Shown piece after piece: positions 16,878 to 25,032 of a DNA stretch of 25,032 nucleotides. Numbering within the stretch: the stretch's first letter is position 1; every line of letters starts with the position of its first letter. The DNA is from Verrucomicrobiota bacterium (GTDB taxonomy: Bacteria > Verrucomicrobiota > Verrucomicrobiia > Opitutales > Opitutaceae), in contig JAURJO010000531.1 in the NCBI GenBank assembly GCA_030832235.1, forward strand, positions 1-25,032, given 5' to 3'. The translations under genes were made by a program, and so were the position numbers. The notes beneath the pieces are model-generated. The model was not told where the DNA came from. It worked only from the letters and a program-made list of their open reading frames with translations, and made no database searches.

Positions 16878-17996
16878 TCAAGCGAGTCCGGCCAGGCGGG
16901 CGACATCGACTTCCACTCCCAGACCGGGTCCGTTCGGAACGAGGGCGCGGTCGCCTTGCACGGCGACGGACGTCGTGAGGATCGAGCCGCCGAGGTATTG
17001 CGGCGCGTTGAGGGCGGCGGGGTGGGGTAGGTCCCACGCACCGAGAAGCTGCAGGCTGGCCGCGAACGCGACGTCGGGATCGGTCAGGCCGCTGGCGAAG
17101 AAAAGCAGGCCGTGCTCGCGCAGATACGCCGTGAGGCGCGCCGCCTCCGTGAGGCCGCCGCAGCGCGAAACCTTCATCGCCACGCCGTCGAGCAACCCGA
17201 GTGCGTGGAACTCGCGGAGGTCGGTGAGCGAGACGACGCCTTCGTCCATCAGGATCGGCAAAGTCCGGTCGCGGCGGAGTTCGCGGTAGCCGGTCAAATG
17301 ATTCGCCGGGAGCGGTTGTTCCAGTGCGGCGAGGCCTAGATCGGCGAGAAGACGCGCGACATTTCGGGCGGTCGCCACGTCGTAACCGCCGTTTGCGTCC
17401 GCCCAGATGAACGCATCAGGCGCCAGCCGCCGCACCTCAGCCGCGACAGCGACGTCCGCGGCGGCGTCGCGGCCGGCCTTGAGGTTAAAATTCCGGAAGC
17501 CGCGCGATCGGGCCTCCGCCACCGTCGCCTCCGCCTCGGCCGGCGTCGCGGCATCGACGGTCCAGCTGAGCGTCACTTCGCGCCGCCCTTTCCGTCCCCA
17601 CACTTGCGCGGCGGTGCGGCCTTCGCGCCGCCCGTTGAGATCGAATAACGCGAGATCGATCCCGGCCTTGGCGATCGGCTGCCCGGTGGAGAACGACGGC
17701 GCGATCACGCGATTGAGCACGCCCGCCACCGCCTCCGCATCGGCTGGATCGATTCCGATCAGCGCCGGGCCGAGGTGGCCGTCGATGGTCGTCCGCACGC
17801 TTTCGAGCGTCTCGTAGCTCCACGTCGGAGAGGGCACGCTCTGGCCCCAGCCCTCGCCGCCGGCGTCGTCGCGAATCCGCACGACCACGGTGTCGCGGGT
17901 GGGCGATTTGGCGCCTCGCGCTGGCAGATAGCGGAAGCGGCCGGTCACCGGATAGCGCGCCACGAAGGTTTCCACGGAGGCGATGGAGGGCGGCAT
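16878..17996 (-). CDS. Enolase-superfamily enzyme, mandelate racemase/muconate lactonizing (MLE-like) group
   Basis: 372 residues from the ATG at 17996; a start 13 codons upstream is possible but adds no domain. The capping domain (about 4-120) is followed by the TIM barrel. Metal ligands are visible: D200 in WADANGG, E226 in LEQPL and D251 in ILMDEG. The second-half catalytic Lys is K275 in AMKVSRCGG, as in the MLE subgroup. The first catalytic pair, normally Lys-x-Lys, reads N171-L-K173, so the acid/base Lys is kept but the leading Lys is Asn. Members of this subgroup catalyse proton abstraction next to a carboxylate (muconate cycloisomerases, o-succinylbenzoate synthases, dipeptide epimerases, sugar-acid dehydratases). 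Which of these applies cannot be told; there are no menaquinone or peptidoglycan-recycling genes alongside. It is divergent from the LysM gene. Confidence 0.9.
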   Translation of the reverse strand: MPPSIASVETFVARYPVTGRFRYLPARGAKSPTRDTVVVRIRDDAGGEGWGQSVPSPTWSYETLESVRTTIDGHLGPALIGIDPADAEAVAGVLNRVIAPSFSTGQPIAKAGIDLALFDLNGRREGRTAAQVWGRKGRREVTLSWTVDAATPAEAEATVAEARSRGFRNFNLKAGRDAAADVAVAAEVRRLAPDAFIWADANGGYDVATARNVARLLADLGLAALEQPLPANHLTGYRELRRDRTLPILMDEGVVSLTDLREFHALGLLDGVAMKVSRCGGLTEAARLTAYLREHGLLFFASGLTDPDVAFAASLQLLGAWDLPHPAALNAPQYLGGSILTTSVAVQGDRALVPNGPGLGVEVDVARLAGLA

Positions 17997-18152
17997 GGGC
18001 GATGGGCGGAGGCTAACTTCGCGGATTCCGGGCACAAGAAAACCGTGCTAACCCCATCGCCGCGCCGCGCGCTTTGCACTGCGGCGGGCGGGGTCGAATC
18101 TCGGCTTGCGTCGTCCTCGGATTCGCCTTGTCGTCAAAAATCTCCTCTCTCC

Positions 18153-18677
18153 ATGGACACGATTTCTCGCGAAAATAACAGCATGCTGCCGATCGGCGGC
18201 ATCATCGTCGGCCTCGTCGGCGTGATTCTCGGGGGCCTGGCGCTCGCGCAGGCTTCCAAGGCCAACAAGGCCGTGGCTGACCACCAGCCGAAGATCGAGA
18301 AGATCGACGGTATCGAGGCCTCGGCCTCGGGCGCGGCCGCCTCGGCGGAGCGCGCGGCCAAGGAAGTGCGCGAACTGCGCAACTCCACGCAGGAGGCTTT
18401 CAACGCGGTCGGAGGCAAACTCGGTGAATTCCAGACTTCGATCACCAAGCTCGAGGACGCGATGAAGAAGCCGGTCGTGGCCGACAAAGGCGGGAAAAAG
18501 GGCGGCGGTCCCGCGGCGGCCGGCCCCGGCGAGTACATTGTGAAGGCGGGCGACGGCGGCACGAAGATCGCCAAGACGCTCGGCGTTTCGGTCCAGGATC
18601 TCCAGGCGGTGAATCCCGGCGTGAACTGGAACAAGCTTTCGGTGGGACAGAAGCTGAAGGTTCCCTCGAAGAAGTAA
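18153..18677 (+). CDS. Membrane-anchored LysM-domain protein
   Basis: 174 residues. A short polar N-terminus is followed by one hydrophobic helix at about 12-33 (MLPIGGIIVGLVGVILGGLAL) with no lipobox, so it is probably a membrane anchor rather than a cleaved signal. Residues about 45-105 are Ala/Glu/Lys-rich and probably form a coiled coil. A Gly/Lys/Pro linker (107-125) leads to a C-terminal LysM domain (127-171: YIVKAGDGGTKIAKTLGVSV, LQAVNPGVNWNKLSVGQKLKVP). LysM binds N-acetylglucosamine in peptidoglycan, so the protein may tether the inner membrane to the wall. The open frame continues far upstream, but ATG 18153 is the first start that puts the hydrophobic anchor near the N-terminus. 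The leader is C/T-rich and lacks a Shine-Dalgarno sequence. A strong terminator follows the stop. Confidence 0.88.
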   Translation: MDTISRENNSMLPIGGIIVGLVGVILGGLALAQASKANKAVADHQPKIEKIDGIEASASGAAASAERAAKEVRELRNSTQEAFNAVGGKLGEFQTSITKLEDAMKKPVVADKGGKKGGGPAAAGPGEYIVKAGDGGTKIAKTLGVSVQDLQAVNPGVNWNKLSVGQKLKVPSKK

Positions 18678-18701
18678 GCGACCCGCGAGTCGTTCGACTT
18701 T

Positions 18702-18735
18702 CGCCTCCCGCGCTCCGGCCGGGAGGCGTTTTTTT
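18702..18735 (+). terminator. Rho-independent terminator after the LysM gene
   Basis: A perfect 8-bp stem (CGCCTCCC with GGGAGGCG, arms 18702-18709 and 18721-18728) with an 11-base loop is followed by seven T residues. It starts 24 bases after the LysM stop. The last T lies only 6 bases before the ATG of the next gene, and the right arm contains GGGAGG, the only Shine-Dalgarno-like sequence near that ATG. Confidence 0.9.
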
Positions 18736-18741
18736 GCCCTG

Positions 18742-19314
18742 ATGAGCGAGAAAAAGCCTGCCGCCTCCGGTCCTTCGCGTTGGGAAAAACGCGGGGAGCG
18801 AGTTCAGCTCACCACGCGGGTGCTGGCGGTCCACGGGGTTGATTTCCACCACCCGGTCCGTGGCACCACGCGCGAATTCGTGGTGTTGCGCCCGCCCGAC
18901 TGGGTGAACGTCGTGGCGGTAACGCCCGACGGCCGGCTCGTGTTGGTGCGGCAATTCCGTTTCGGGATCAGCGAGTTCTCGCTCGAGATCCCCGGCGGCG
19001 TGATGGAGGCCGGGGAGGATCCGGTGGAGACGGGTTTGCGCGAACTGCGCGAGGAGACCGGTTACACGGGCGGCGCCGCGCGCCTGCTCGGTTCCGTGCA
19101 CCCCAACCCAGCGATCCAGTCCAACCGCTGCCATTACGTGCTGGTGGAGAACGCGGTGCGCGCGCACGACCAGGAGTGGGATACCGACGAGGAGATCGCG
19201 GTCGAGCTGCGCCCCATCGACGAGGTGCTGGCCCTCGCGCGCAGCGGCGGCATCACGCACGCGCTCGTGTTGAACGCGCTGATGCTGTTTGACGCGCACC
19301 GGCGGCGGGCGTGA
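18742..19314 (+). CDS. Nudix hydrolase (ADP-ribose pyrophosphatase-like)
   Basis: 190 residues. The Nudix box is complete at residues 86-108: G86, E92, then R100-E101-L102-R103-E104-E105-T106-G107-Y108, fitting the G-x5-E-x7-RE-U-x-EE-x-G-U consensus that binds magnesium and cleaves nucleoside diphosphates linked to another group. The preceding strand layout (WVNVVAVTPDGRLVLVRQFRFG, then LEIPGGVMEAGED) is that of ADP-ribose or nucleotide-sugar pyrophosphatases, including the Gln-Phe-Arg before the box. Exact substrate is open. The protein has no signal peptide and should be cytoplasmic. Its ATG is 6 bases after the T-run of the upstream terminator, so transcription either reads through that terminator or starts inside it. 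Confidence 0.92.
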   Translation: MSEKKPAASGPSRWEKRGERVQLTTRVLAVHGVDFHHPVRGTTREFVVLRPPDWVNVVAVTPDGRLVLVRQFRFGISEFSLEIPGGVMEAGEDPVETGLRELREETGYTGGAARLLGSVHPNPAIQSNRCHYVLVENAVRAHDQEWDTDEEIAVELRPIDEVLALARSGGITHALVLNALMLFDAHRRRA

Positions 19315-19334
19315 CGCGGCGGGTCGCGTCGTTT
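19313..19334 (+). terminator. Weak stem-loop at the end of the Nudix gene
   Basis: GACGCG and CGCGTC (19313-19318, 19325-19330) pair around a 6-base loop and overlap the stop codon; only GTTT follows. The short T-run makes it a poor intrinsic terminator. It may instead be a 3'-end stabilising hairpin. Confidence 0.3.
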
Positions 19335-19360
19335 GACAACCCTCCGTGCGGAAGTTTGCT
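19332..19360 (+). promoter_or_regulatory. Candidate sigma-70-type promoter of the PaaK-like gene
   Basis: A consensus -35 hexamer TTGACA (19332-19337) is followed after 17 bases by TTTGCT (19355-19360), which matches three of six -10 positions. Initiation about 7 bases on would fall near 19367, only about 6 bases before the ATG at 19373, implying an almost leaderless mRNA. The -10 is weak. Confidence 0.3.
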
Positions 19361-19372
19361 CGCGGTGCCGTG

Positions 19373-20638
19373 ATGATCGCCTCTCCGCTTTTCGCCAACA
19401 GCCCCGGGACGCTCGGGTCCGCCGAAGGCGACCGGGTTCCGGCGGAGCTCGAGCGCGAGGTGCGGCTGATCTACGGCCGCAGCCCTCTCTACGGCCGGCG
19501 TTTCCCGCTGCACGCGGATCCGTTGCGGTGGGCGTGTTTCCAGGATATTCCCGTGCTCTCTAAGCGGGAGATCGTGGAACGCGGGCATCAGGCGTTCTTC
19601 GCTGACTACGCGGAGATCGAGCGCGGGCTGGCGGCGAAAAAATACGAGTACGAGAGCACGGGCGGCACGACGCAGTCGCCGATGACGGTGATCATGGAAG
19701 AAGGCTGGTGGAACGCGCAGACGGCGCGCGCCTACCGGGCCTCGCCGGTGCTGCGCGAGTTCACGGACCGGCCCTACCGCAAGTGCGTCCTCGCGCCGGT
19801 CGGTTGCTCGAGCAACCTTTGCCCCTACGAGGATCATCCGTTCCCGCACCGGTACTTCGATGGCACGGTCTATTTGAATCTCTCGAGCGACCCGTTCGCG
19901 TTTCCCGAGAGCGAGTGGGACCGGATCGTGCTGGAGTTGCAGGCGGTGAAGCCGGAGGTGATCGAGGGCGAGCCGGTTTACCTTTCGCTGCTCGCGCGGG
20001 CGGCGCGGCGCCGCGGGGCGAGCGTGCCGAGCGTGCGCGCTGTGATCCTCACGTACGGCAAGGCCAGCACGCAGCACGGCCGGCGCGTCGCCGAGGTTTT
20101 TCCTGCGCCGCAGGTCGACCTCTACGGCTCGACCGAGGCGGGCTATCTGTTCGTCGGCGACGCATTCCGTGACAACCAGCGCGTGGTCGAGGAGAACGCG
20201 TTCATCGAGCTGGTGCCGTGGCGCGCCGCCTTGCCCGGGGTGTACCAGATCCATGTGACGACCCGGGGTCGCGAGGCCATGCCGCTTCTGCGCTATCATA
20301 CGGGTGACATCGTGCAGCGGTTCCCGAGCGGATTCCGGCTGCTGGGACGCGAGGGAAACCTGCATTTCCGCGCCGACGGTTCGCTCGTTTCGCCCACCGA
20401 CATCGACGCCGCGCTGCCAGCTGGATTCAGCTGCTGGCACTACTCACTGGTGCAGACTGGGGAAACGCGGTGGGACTTCCACTACGTGGCGGATGAATCG
20501 GCGGACCACGCCGCGGTGGAGACGGCGCTCGGCGGCCTCATCGGCGACCGGGCGCGCGTGACCGCGTTCCGGCGGAAGTTCATCGCGCCCGCCGCGAGCG
20601 GAAAATTCGCGCTGCTGCGTCCGTTGCCTCGGCCCTGA
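19373..20638 (+). CDS. PaaK-like adenylate-forming enzyme (acyl/aryl-CoA ligase family)
   Basis: 421 residues from the ATG at 19373; GTG at 19346 would add nine residues but overlaps the likely promoter. The ANL-superfamily motifs are present: phosphate loop STGGTTQSP (residues 95-103), adenine motif YGSTEAGY (251-258), the ribose-binding Asp D312 in RYHTGDIV, and the C-terminal lysine K411 in SGKF needed for adenylation. The layout and roughly 420-residue length fit phenylacetate-CoA ligase and coenzyme F390 synthetase relatives. These activate a carboxylic acid as an acyl-adenylate, normally passing it to CoA or a carrier. A cluster C-P-Y-E-D-H-P-F-P-H (from residue 148) is Cys/His-rich. 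No phenylacetate pathway genes or carrier protein lie nearby, so the substrate is unknown. A terminator follows. Confidence 0.85.
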   Translation: MIASPLFANSPGTLGSAEGDRVPAELEREVRLIYGRSPLYGRRFPLHADPLRWACFQDIPVLSKREIVERGHQAFFADYAEIERGLAAKKYEYESTGGTTQSPMTVIMEEGWWNAQTARAYRASPVLREFTDRPYRKCVLAPVGCSSNLCPYEDHPFPHRYFDGTVYLNLSSDPFAFPESEWDRIVLELQAVKPEVIEGEPVYLSLLARAARRRGASVPSVRAVILTYGKASTQHGRRVAEVFPAPQVDLYGSTEAGYLFVGDAFRDNQRVVEENAFIELVPWRAALPGVYQIHVTTRGREAMPLLRYHTGDIVQRFPSGFRLLGREGNLHFRADGSLVSPTDIDAALPAGFSCWHYSLVQTGETRWDFHYVADESADHAAVETALGGLIGDRARVTAFRRKFIAPAASGKFALLRPLPRP

Positions 20639-20653
20639 AATCGCGCGGGAAAG

Positions 20654-20679
20654 CGGCCCGTGGCGGGCCGGTTTCTTCT
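20654..20679 (+). terminator. Probable rho-independent terminator after the PaaK-like gene
   Basis: A perfect 7-bp stem CGGCCCG/CGGGCCG with a 3-base loop (20654-20670) is followed by GTTTCTTCT. It lies 16 bases after the stop and upstream of the sdh operon, so it probably isolates the two units. The interrupted T-tract lowers its strength. Confidence 0.6.
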
Positions 20680-20793
20680 CCTCGGGGTTAGGCTCCCTAA
20701 TAAGCGGGAGGCGGCGGGCGGGCGCCTTTACTTCGACGGGGGCGTCATCGATTTTCCGCGTAAATTGCGCTTCTCCCAAGGCCCTTTCCCGCA

Positions 20794-21597
20794 ATGAATC
20801 TCGCTCGCCTGCTTTTTGGTTCCTCGATCGGCCGCAAGTTCCTGATGGCGGTCACGGGCCTCGTGCTCGTCGGCTTCGTGATCGGGCACCTCGTCGGCAA
20901 TCTCCAGATCTTCGCGCATCCCGACAAGATCAACGGCTACGCCCATTTCCTGCAGTCCTTGGGTGGCGCCCTCTGGGGGGTGCGCCTCGTGCTGCTGGCC
21001 TGCGTGGTCATCCACATCTGGGCCGCGGTCGCGCTCTCCCTGGAGAACCGCGCGGCCCGGGGCCCCGAGGGCTACGCCTCGACGCGCTGGCTGCAGGCGG
21101 TGCTTGCCTCGCGCTACATGAAGCACAGCGGCGTGGTCGTCCTCGCCTTCATCGTCTATCACCTCGCGCACTTCACACTCGGCGCGGCGCAGGCGGGCAC
21201 GTTCAAGACCGCGCTGCCGGCTTACACCATGGCGAACGAGTTCAACGTGCTCGGCTTCCCCGTGGTGACCAAAGGCGCCGCGGTGCACGATGTGTACAGC
21301 ATGGTGTACCTCGGGTTCACCCACCCGGTCGTCTCGCTGTTTTACATCGTGGCCGTCGGCCTCCTTACGCTGCACCTGCTGCACGGCGTTGACTCGATGT
21401 TCCAGACCTTCGGCCTGCGGAATCTCCGCTGGGCGGGCGGTCTGCGCCGCGCCGTCACCGTCCTCTGCGCCTTGTACCTTCTCGGCAATATCGCGATCCC
21501 CGGCGCCATCCTCACCGGTGCCGTGAAGCCCGCGGCCGGCACGGCCGCCGCCAAACGCACGGTCGCCGTCTCCTCCTCTCTTCCCGCCCAACGCTGA
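20794..21597 (+). CDS. sdhC: Succinate dehydrogenase/fumarate reductase cytochrome b subunit (B-type, di-haem)
   Basis: 267 residues with five hydrophobic helices (about 16-37, 63-83, 111-130, 166-198, 219-240), the layout of the single-subunit cytochrome b558 anchors of B-type complexes. Histidines suited to hold two b-type haems are H32 in GHLVGN, H74 in VVIHIW, H123 in VYHLAHF, and H194 or H197 in LHLLHG. The subunit anchors the SdhAB catalytic pair on the cytoplasmic face of the inner membrane and passes electrons between the iron-sulfur subunit and quinone, most likely menaquinone. The C-terminal 25 residues are a polar Ala/Lys/Ser tail. It is first in the operon, 9 bases before sdhA. 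The leader (from 20680) is free of Shine-Dalgarno sequence and C/T-rich. Confidence 0.93.
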   Translation: MNLARLLFGSSIGRKFLMAVTGLVLVGFVIGHLVGNLQIFAHPDKINGYAHFLQSLGGALWGVRLVLLACVVIHIWAAVALSLENRAARGPEGYASTRWLQAVLASRYMKHSGVVVLAFIVYHLAHFTLGAAQAGTFKTALPAYTMANEFNVLGFPVVTKGAAVHDVYSMVYLGFTHPVVSLFYIVAVGLLTLHLLHGVDSMFQTFGLRNLRWAGGLRRAVTVLCALYLLGNIAIPGAILTGAVKPAAGTAAAKRTVAVSSSLPAQR

Positions 21598-21606
21598 TCC
21601 CCCGCC

Positions 21607-23529
<1,923 letters not shown>

Positions 23530-23616
23530 TCCCTCGGACGTTCACCGAACCTGCGTACCGCGCGCAGTCGTGATTCGTAAATCGTCAATCGCCTCAATCG
23601 AAAATCCCTTTCCTCC

Positions 23617-24429
23617 ATGGTCGCCGAAACCTCCGTGAAAAACATCTCGGTCACCCTCCGTGTCTGGCGCCAGGCCGGCCCCGGCGAGACCGGCCGGTTC
23701 GTCGAGTACCAGGCCTCGGACCTTAATCCGAACATGTCCCTGCTCGAGATGCTCGACGTCGTGAACGACGACCTCGAGCGTCGCGGTGAGGAGCCGATCG
23801 CCTTCGCGCACGATTGCCGCGAGGGAATCTGCGGCACCTGCTCCCTGGTCATCGACGGCAAGCCCCACGGTCCGCACCGCGGCGTCGCCAGTTGCCAGAC
23901 CTACATGCGCAGCTTCAGCGACGGTGCTGTCATCACGCTCGAGCCGTTCCGCGCCAAGCCGTTCCCGGTCATCAAGGACCTTATCACCGACCGCAGCGCC
24001 TTCGATCGCATCCAGCAGTCCGGCGGCTTCATCACCGCGCGCGCCGGCTCGGCCTGCGATGCCAACGCGCTGCCCGTGCCCAAGGGCGCGGCCGACCTCG
24101 CGATGGACGCCGCGCAGTGCATCGGCTGCGGGGCCTGCGTCGCCGCCTGCAAAAACGCCAGCGCTATGCTCTTTGTCTCCGCCAAAGTCAGCCACCTGGG
24201 CCTGTTGCCCCAGGGCCAGGCCGAGCGCGACCGCCGCGTGCTGGCGATGGTGAAGACCATGGACGAGGCCGGCTTCGGCAACTGCAGCAATCAGTACGAG
24301 TGCAGTGCCGCCTGCCCGAAGCTCATCTCGCACGACTTCATCTCGCGCATGAACGGCGATTACCTCGCCGCCAGCGTTCGCTCCGCCTTCAAAGCCGAGT
24401 CCCAGGCCGCCGGCGGCGGCGCGGGCTGA
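23617..24429 (+). CDS. sdhB: Succinate dehydrogenase/fumarate reductase iron-sulfur subunit
   Basis: 270 residues. The plant-type [2Fe-2S] ligands are C67, C72, C75 (CREGICGTC) and C93. By analogy with E. coli SdhB, the [4Fe-4S] cluster uses C168, C171, C174 (CIGCGAC) and C233, and the third cluster, [3Fe-4S], uses C178, C223 and C229 (CSNQYEC). All eleven ligands are present, so the electron path from FAD to the quinone site is complete. The insertion between C178 and C223 (LLPQGQAERDRRVLAMVKTMDE) is usual for the B-type family. It ends in an Ala/Gly-rich tail. The 87-base gap after sdhA is longer than elsewhere in the operon and is less GC-rich, with a repeated TCAATCG (23585-23591, 23594-23600) and a C/T-rich stretch directly before the ATG. 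Confidence 0.96.
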   Translation: MVAETSVKNISVTLRVWRQAGPGETGRFVEYQASDLNPNMSLLEMLDVVNDDLERRGEEPIAFAHDCREGICGTCSLVIDGKPHGPHRGVASCQTYMRSFSDGAVITLEPFRAKPFPVIKDLITDRSAFDRIQQSGGFITARAGSACDANALPVPKGAADLAMDAAQCIGCGACVAACKNASAMLFVSAKVSHLGLLPQGQAERDRRVLAMVKTMDEAGFGNCSNQYECSAACPKLISHDFISRMNGDYLAASVRSAFKAESQAAGGGAG

Positions 24430-24695
24430 GATCGTTACCGTATCCCGCTGGATTTCGTTCCGCGCTTTTTGCGCGTTCCGGCGGCCGATCCGTTGATGGC
24501 CGCGAAAAGGCGCAAGAGTAGCCGGGAGAGAGATTCATCGTAGGAGAGGCTGGAGTAGCCGAGGCCGCCTGCCTCCGGTGACTCAGGATCTCCTTTCGTT
24601 CGAGGGTCTCCAAGGAGCGGTATTTTCGATCGCGGATTCCGGGTGCCCCGGATGATGGAATCGGCGACCAGGTCCCTTGATTGCCGAAAGGCCAG

Positions 24696-24717
24696 GTCGC
24701 GGCGCGGGCGCCGCGAC
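24696..24717. repeat. Perfect 9-bp inverted repeat (GTCGCGGCG / CGCCGCGAC)
   Basis: The arms at 24696-24704 and 24709-24717 are exact complements around the loop CGGG, giving a very stable hairpin on either strand. No T-tract follows on either side, so a role as an intrinsic terminator is not supported. It marks the left border of the lower-GC repeat segment. Confidence 0.5.
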
Positions 24718-24736
24718 TAAGAGCTACAGTGAGATC

Positions 24737-24840
24737 GGCTGACCTGTAACAGGCTGACCCCCTCGGCCTGCCCGCGGGCCTGGAACAGGAGGTAACGGAG
24801 CAAACAGAGATCTAACACGTAACAGGCAGACCCCTTCGGC
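24737..24840 (+). repeat. Degenerate direct repeats GTAACAGGC(T/A)GACCCC(C/T)TCGGC
   Basis: A 22-base unit occurs at 24746-24767 and again at 24819-24840 with two mismatches, 73 bases apart start to start. The first copy lies within a smaller repeat in which GGCTGACC occurs twice with a 15-base period (24737-24744, 24752-24759), and contains the near-palindrome CCTGT-A-ACAGG (24743-24753). It could be a regulator-binding array for the gene starting at 24926, or a fragment of a dispersed intergenic repeat. Confidence 0.5.
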
Positions 24841-24925
24841 GTGACCCCATCCGCCTGCCTCGAAAATGAGGAGTTTACCCTATTTCCTGTTGACCCAATG
24901 ACGCTTGATAGGGAGAGTGAGTGTG

Positions 24926-25032
24926 ATGTTGCGCGGGTTTGCAGCGTTTGCCCCTTTGTTTCAGAGCCTTCAGCCTTTGCGAAGTCTGGCGGCCGTGTTG
25001 GCTTTTACTCTGCTTCCCCAGCTCGGCGCGCA
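24926..25032 (+). CDS. Probable exported protein, N-terminus only (runs off right edge)
   Basis: An open frame of 35 full codons starts at ATG 24926 and is still open at the window edge. It reads as a signal peptide: MLRGFAAFAPLFQSLQPLR, then the hydrophobic core SLAAVLAFTLLPQLGA. A GGGAG sequence 10 bases before the ATG gives a fair Shine-Dalgarno; GTG at 24923 in the same frame is an alternative. Codon use here is less GC-rich than in the genes to the left, for example TTT, TTG and GCT. Nothing of the mature protein is visible, so no family can be named. Confidence 0.5.
   Translation, partial: MLRGFAAFAPLFQSLQPLRSLAAVLAFTLLPQLGA

Larger units (their letters stand above)
24430..24925. other. 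Region of about 500 bases without a recognisable gene, after the sdh operon
   Basis: No convincing coding frame on either strand. Hairpins include CGCGC-TTTTT-GCGCG (24461-24475), GCGGCC...GGCCGC (24481-24503), and a strong 9-bp stem GTCGCGGCG-CGGG-CGCCGCGAC (24696-24717). None is followed by a good T-run, so no clear sdh terminator is seen, although the first two may stop transcription imperfectly. A segment at 24543-24580 has two adjacent short stems (GGCT/AGCC and AGGC/GCCT) that could belong to a structured RNA. The right half (from about 24720) is clearly less GC-rich than the neighbouring genes and carries the degenerate repeats listed separately. Confidence 0.5.

Noticed and set aside
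24389..24613. 74-codon minus-strand frame downstream of sdhB
   Set aside because: It overlaps the 3' end of sdhB, has no start signal, and its composition (Arg/Pro/Ser) looks like untranslated GC-rich DNA.
24543..24622. A tRNA-Ser-like stretch (GGAGAGGCTGGAGTAGCCGAGG ... GTTCGAGGGTCTCC)
   Set aside because: The start looks like a class II tRNA and a GTTCGAG is present, but the T-stem does not pair, only five acceptor bases match and no anticodon arm forms. At best it is a remnant or chance similarity.

Overview
The window is GC-rich, densely coded chromosomal DNA from a Gram-negative bacterium. Three things suggest a member of the Opitutaceae or a close relative in Verrucomicrobiota: two large TonB-dependent receptors, one with the N-terminal style 'LTPFEVTAGSEVGYE'; a B-type (di-haem, SdhC-A-B order) succinate dehydrogenase; and secreted ThuA, M16 and ceramidase-like hydrolases. 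This placement is an inference from gene content and style. There is no rRNA, complete tRNA, phage, insertion sequence or CRISPR array in view.

Left part, minus strand (1-6282): two TonB-dependent receptors, 20 bases apart, are followed by the start of a neutral/alkaline ceramidase-like secreted hydrolase that runs off the left edge. They look like one outer-membrane uptake and hydrolysis unit. A 119-base divergent promoter region with an 8-bp inverted repeat separates them from a plus-strand pair (6402-11103): a secreted M16 zinc peptidase and a caspase-like (clan CD) lipoprotein.

Middle, minus strand (11318-17996): an enolase-superfamily enzyme, a secreted ThuA-domain protein ending in a clear rho-independent terminator, then an ABC exporter of the LolCDE/MacB type (ATPase plus a 1095-residue permease) and a small membrane protein with a TTG start.

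Right part, plus strand (18153-24429): a membrane-anchored LysM protein with a strong terminator, a Nudix hydrolase, a PaaK-like adenylate-forming enzyme, and the operon sdhC-sdhA-sdhB. After sdhB come about 500 bases without a recognisable gene, holding hairpins and a degenerate direct repeat. The N-terminus of a probable exported protein starts just before the right edge.

A window-wide feature is that most start codons follow C/T-rich leaders with no Shine-Dalgarno sequence. The least ordinary biology is the M16 peptidase and caspase-like lipoprotein pair, both of which carry Gly/Arg-rich inserts. Most of the rest is metabolism and transport of recognisable families. I did not find a clearly new multi-gene system.
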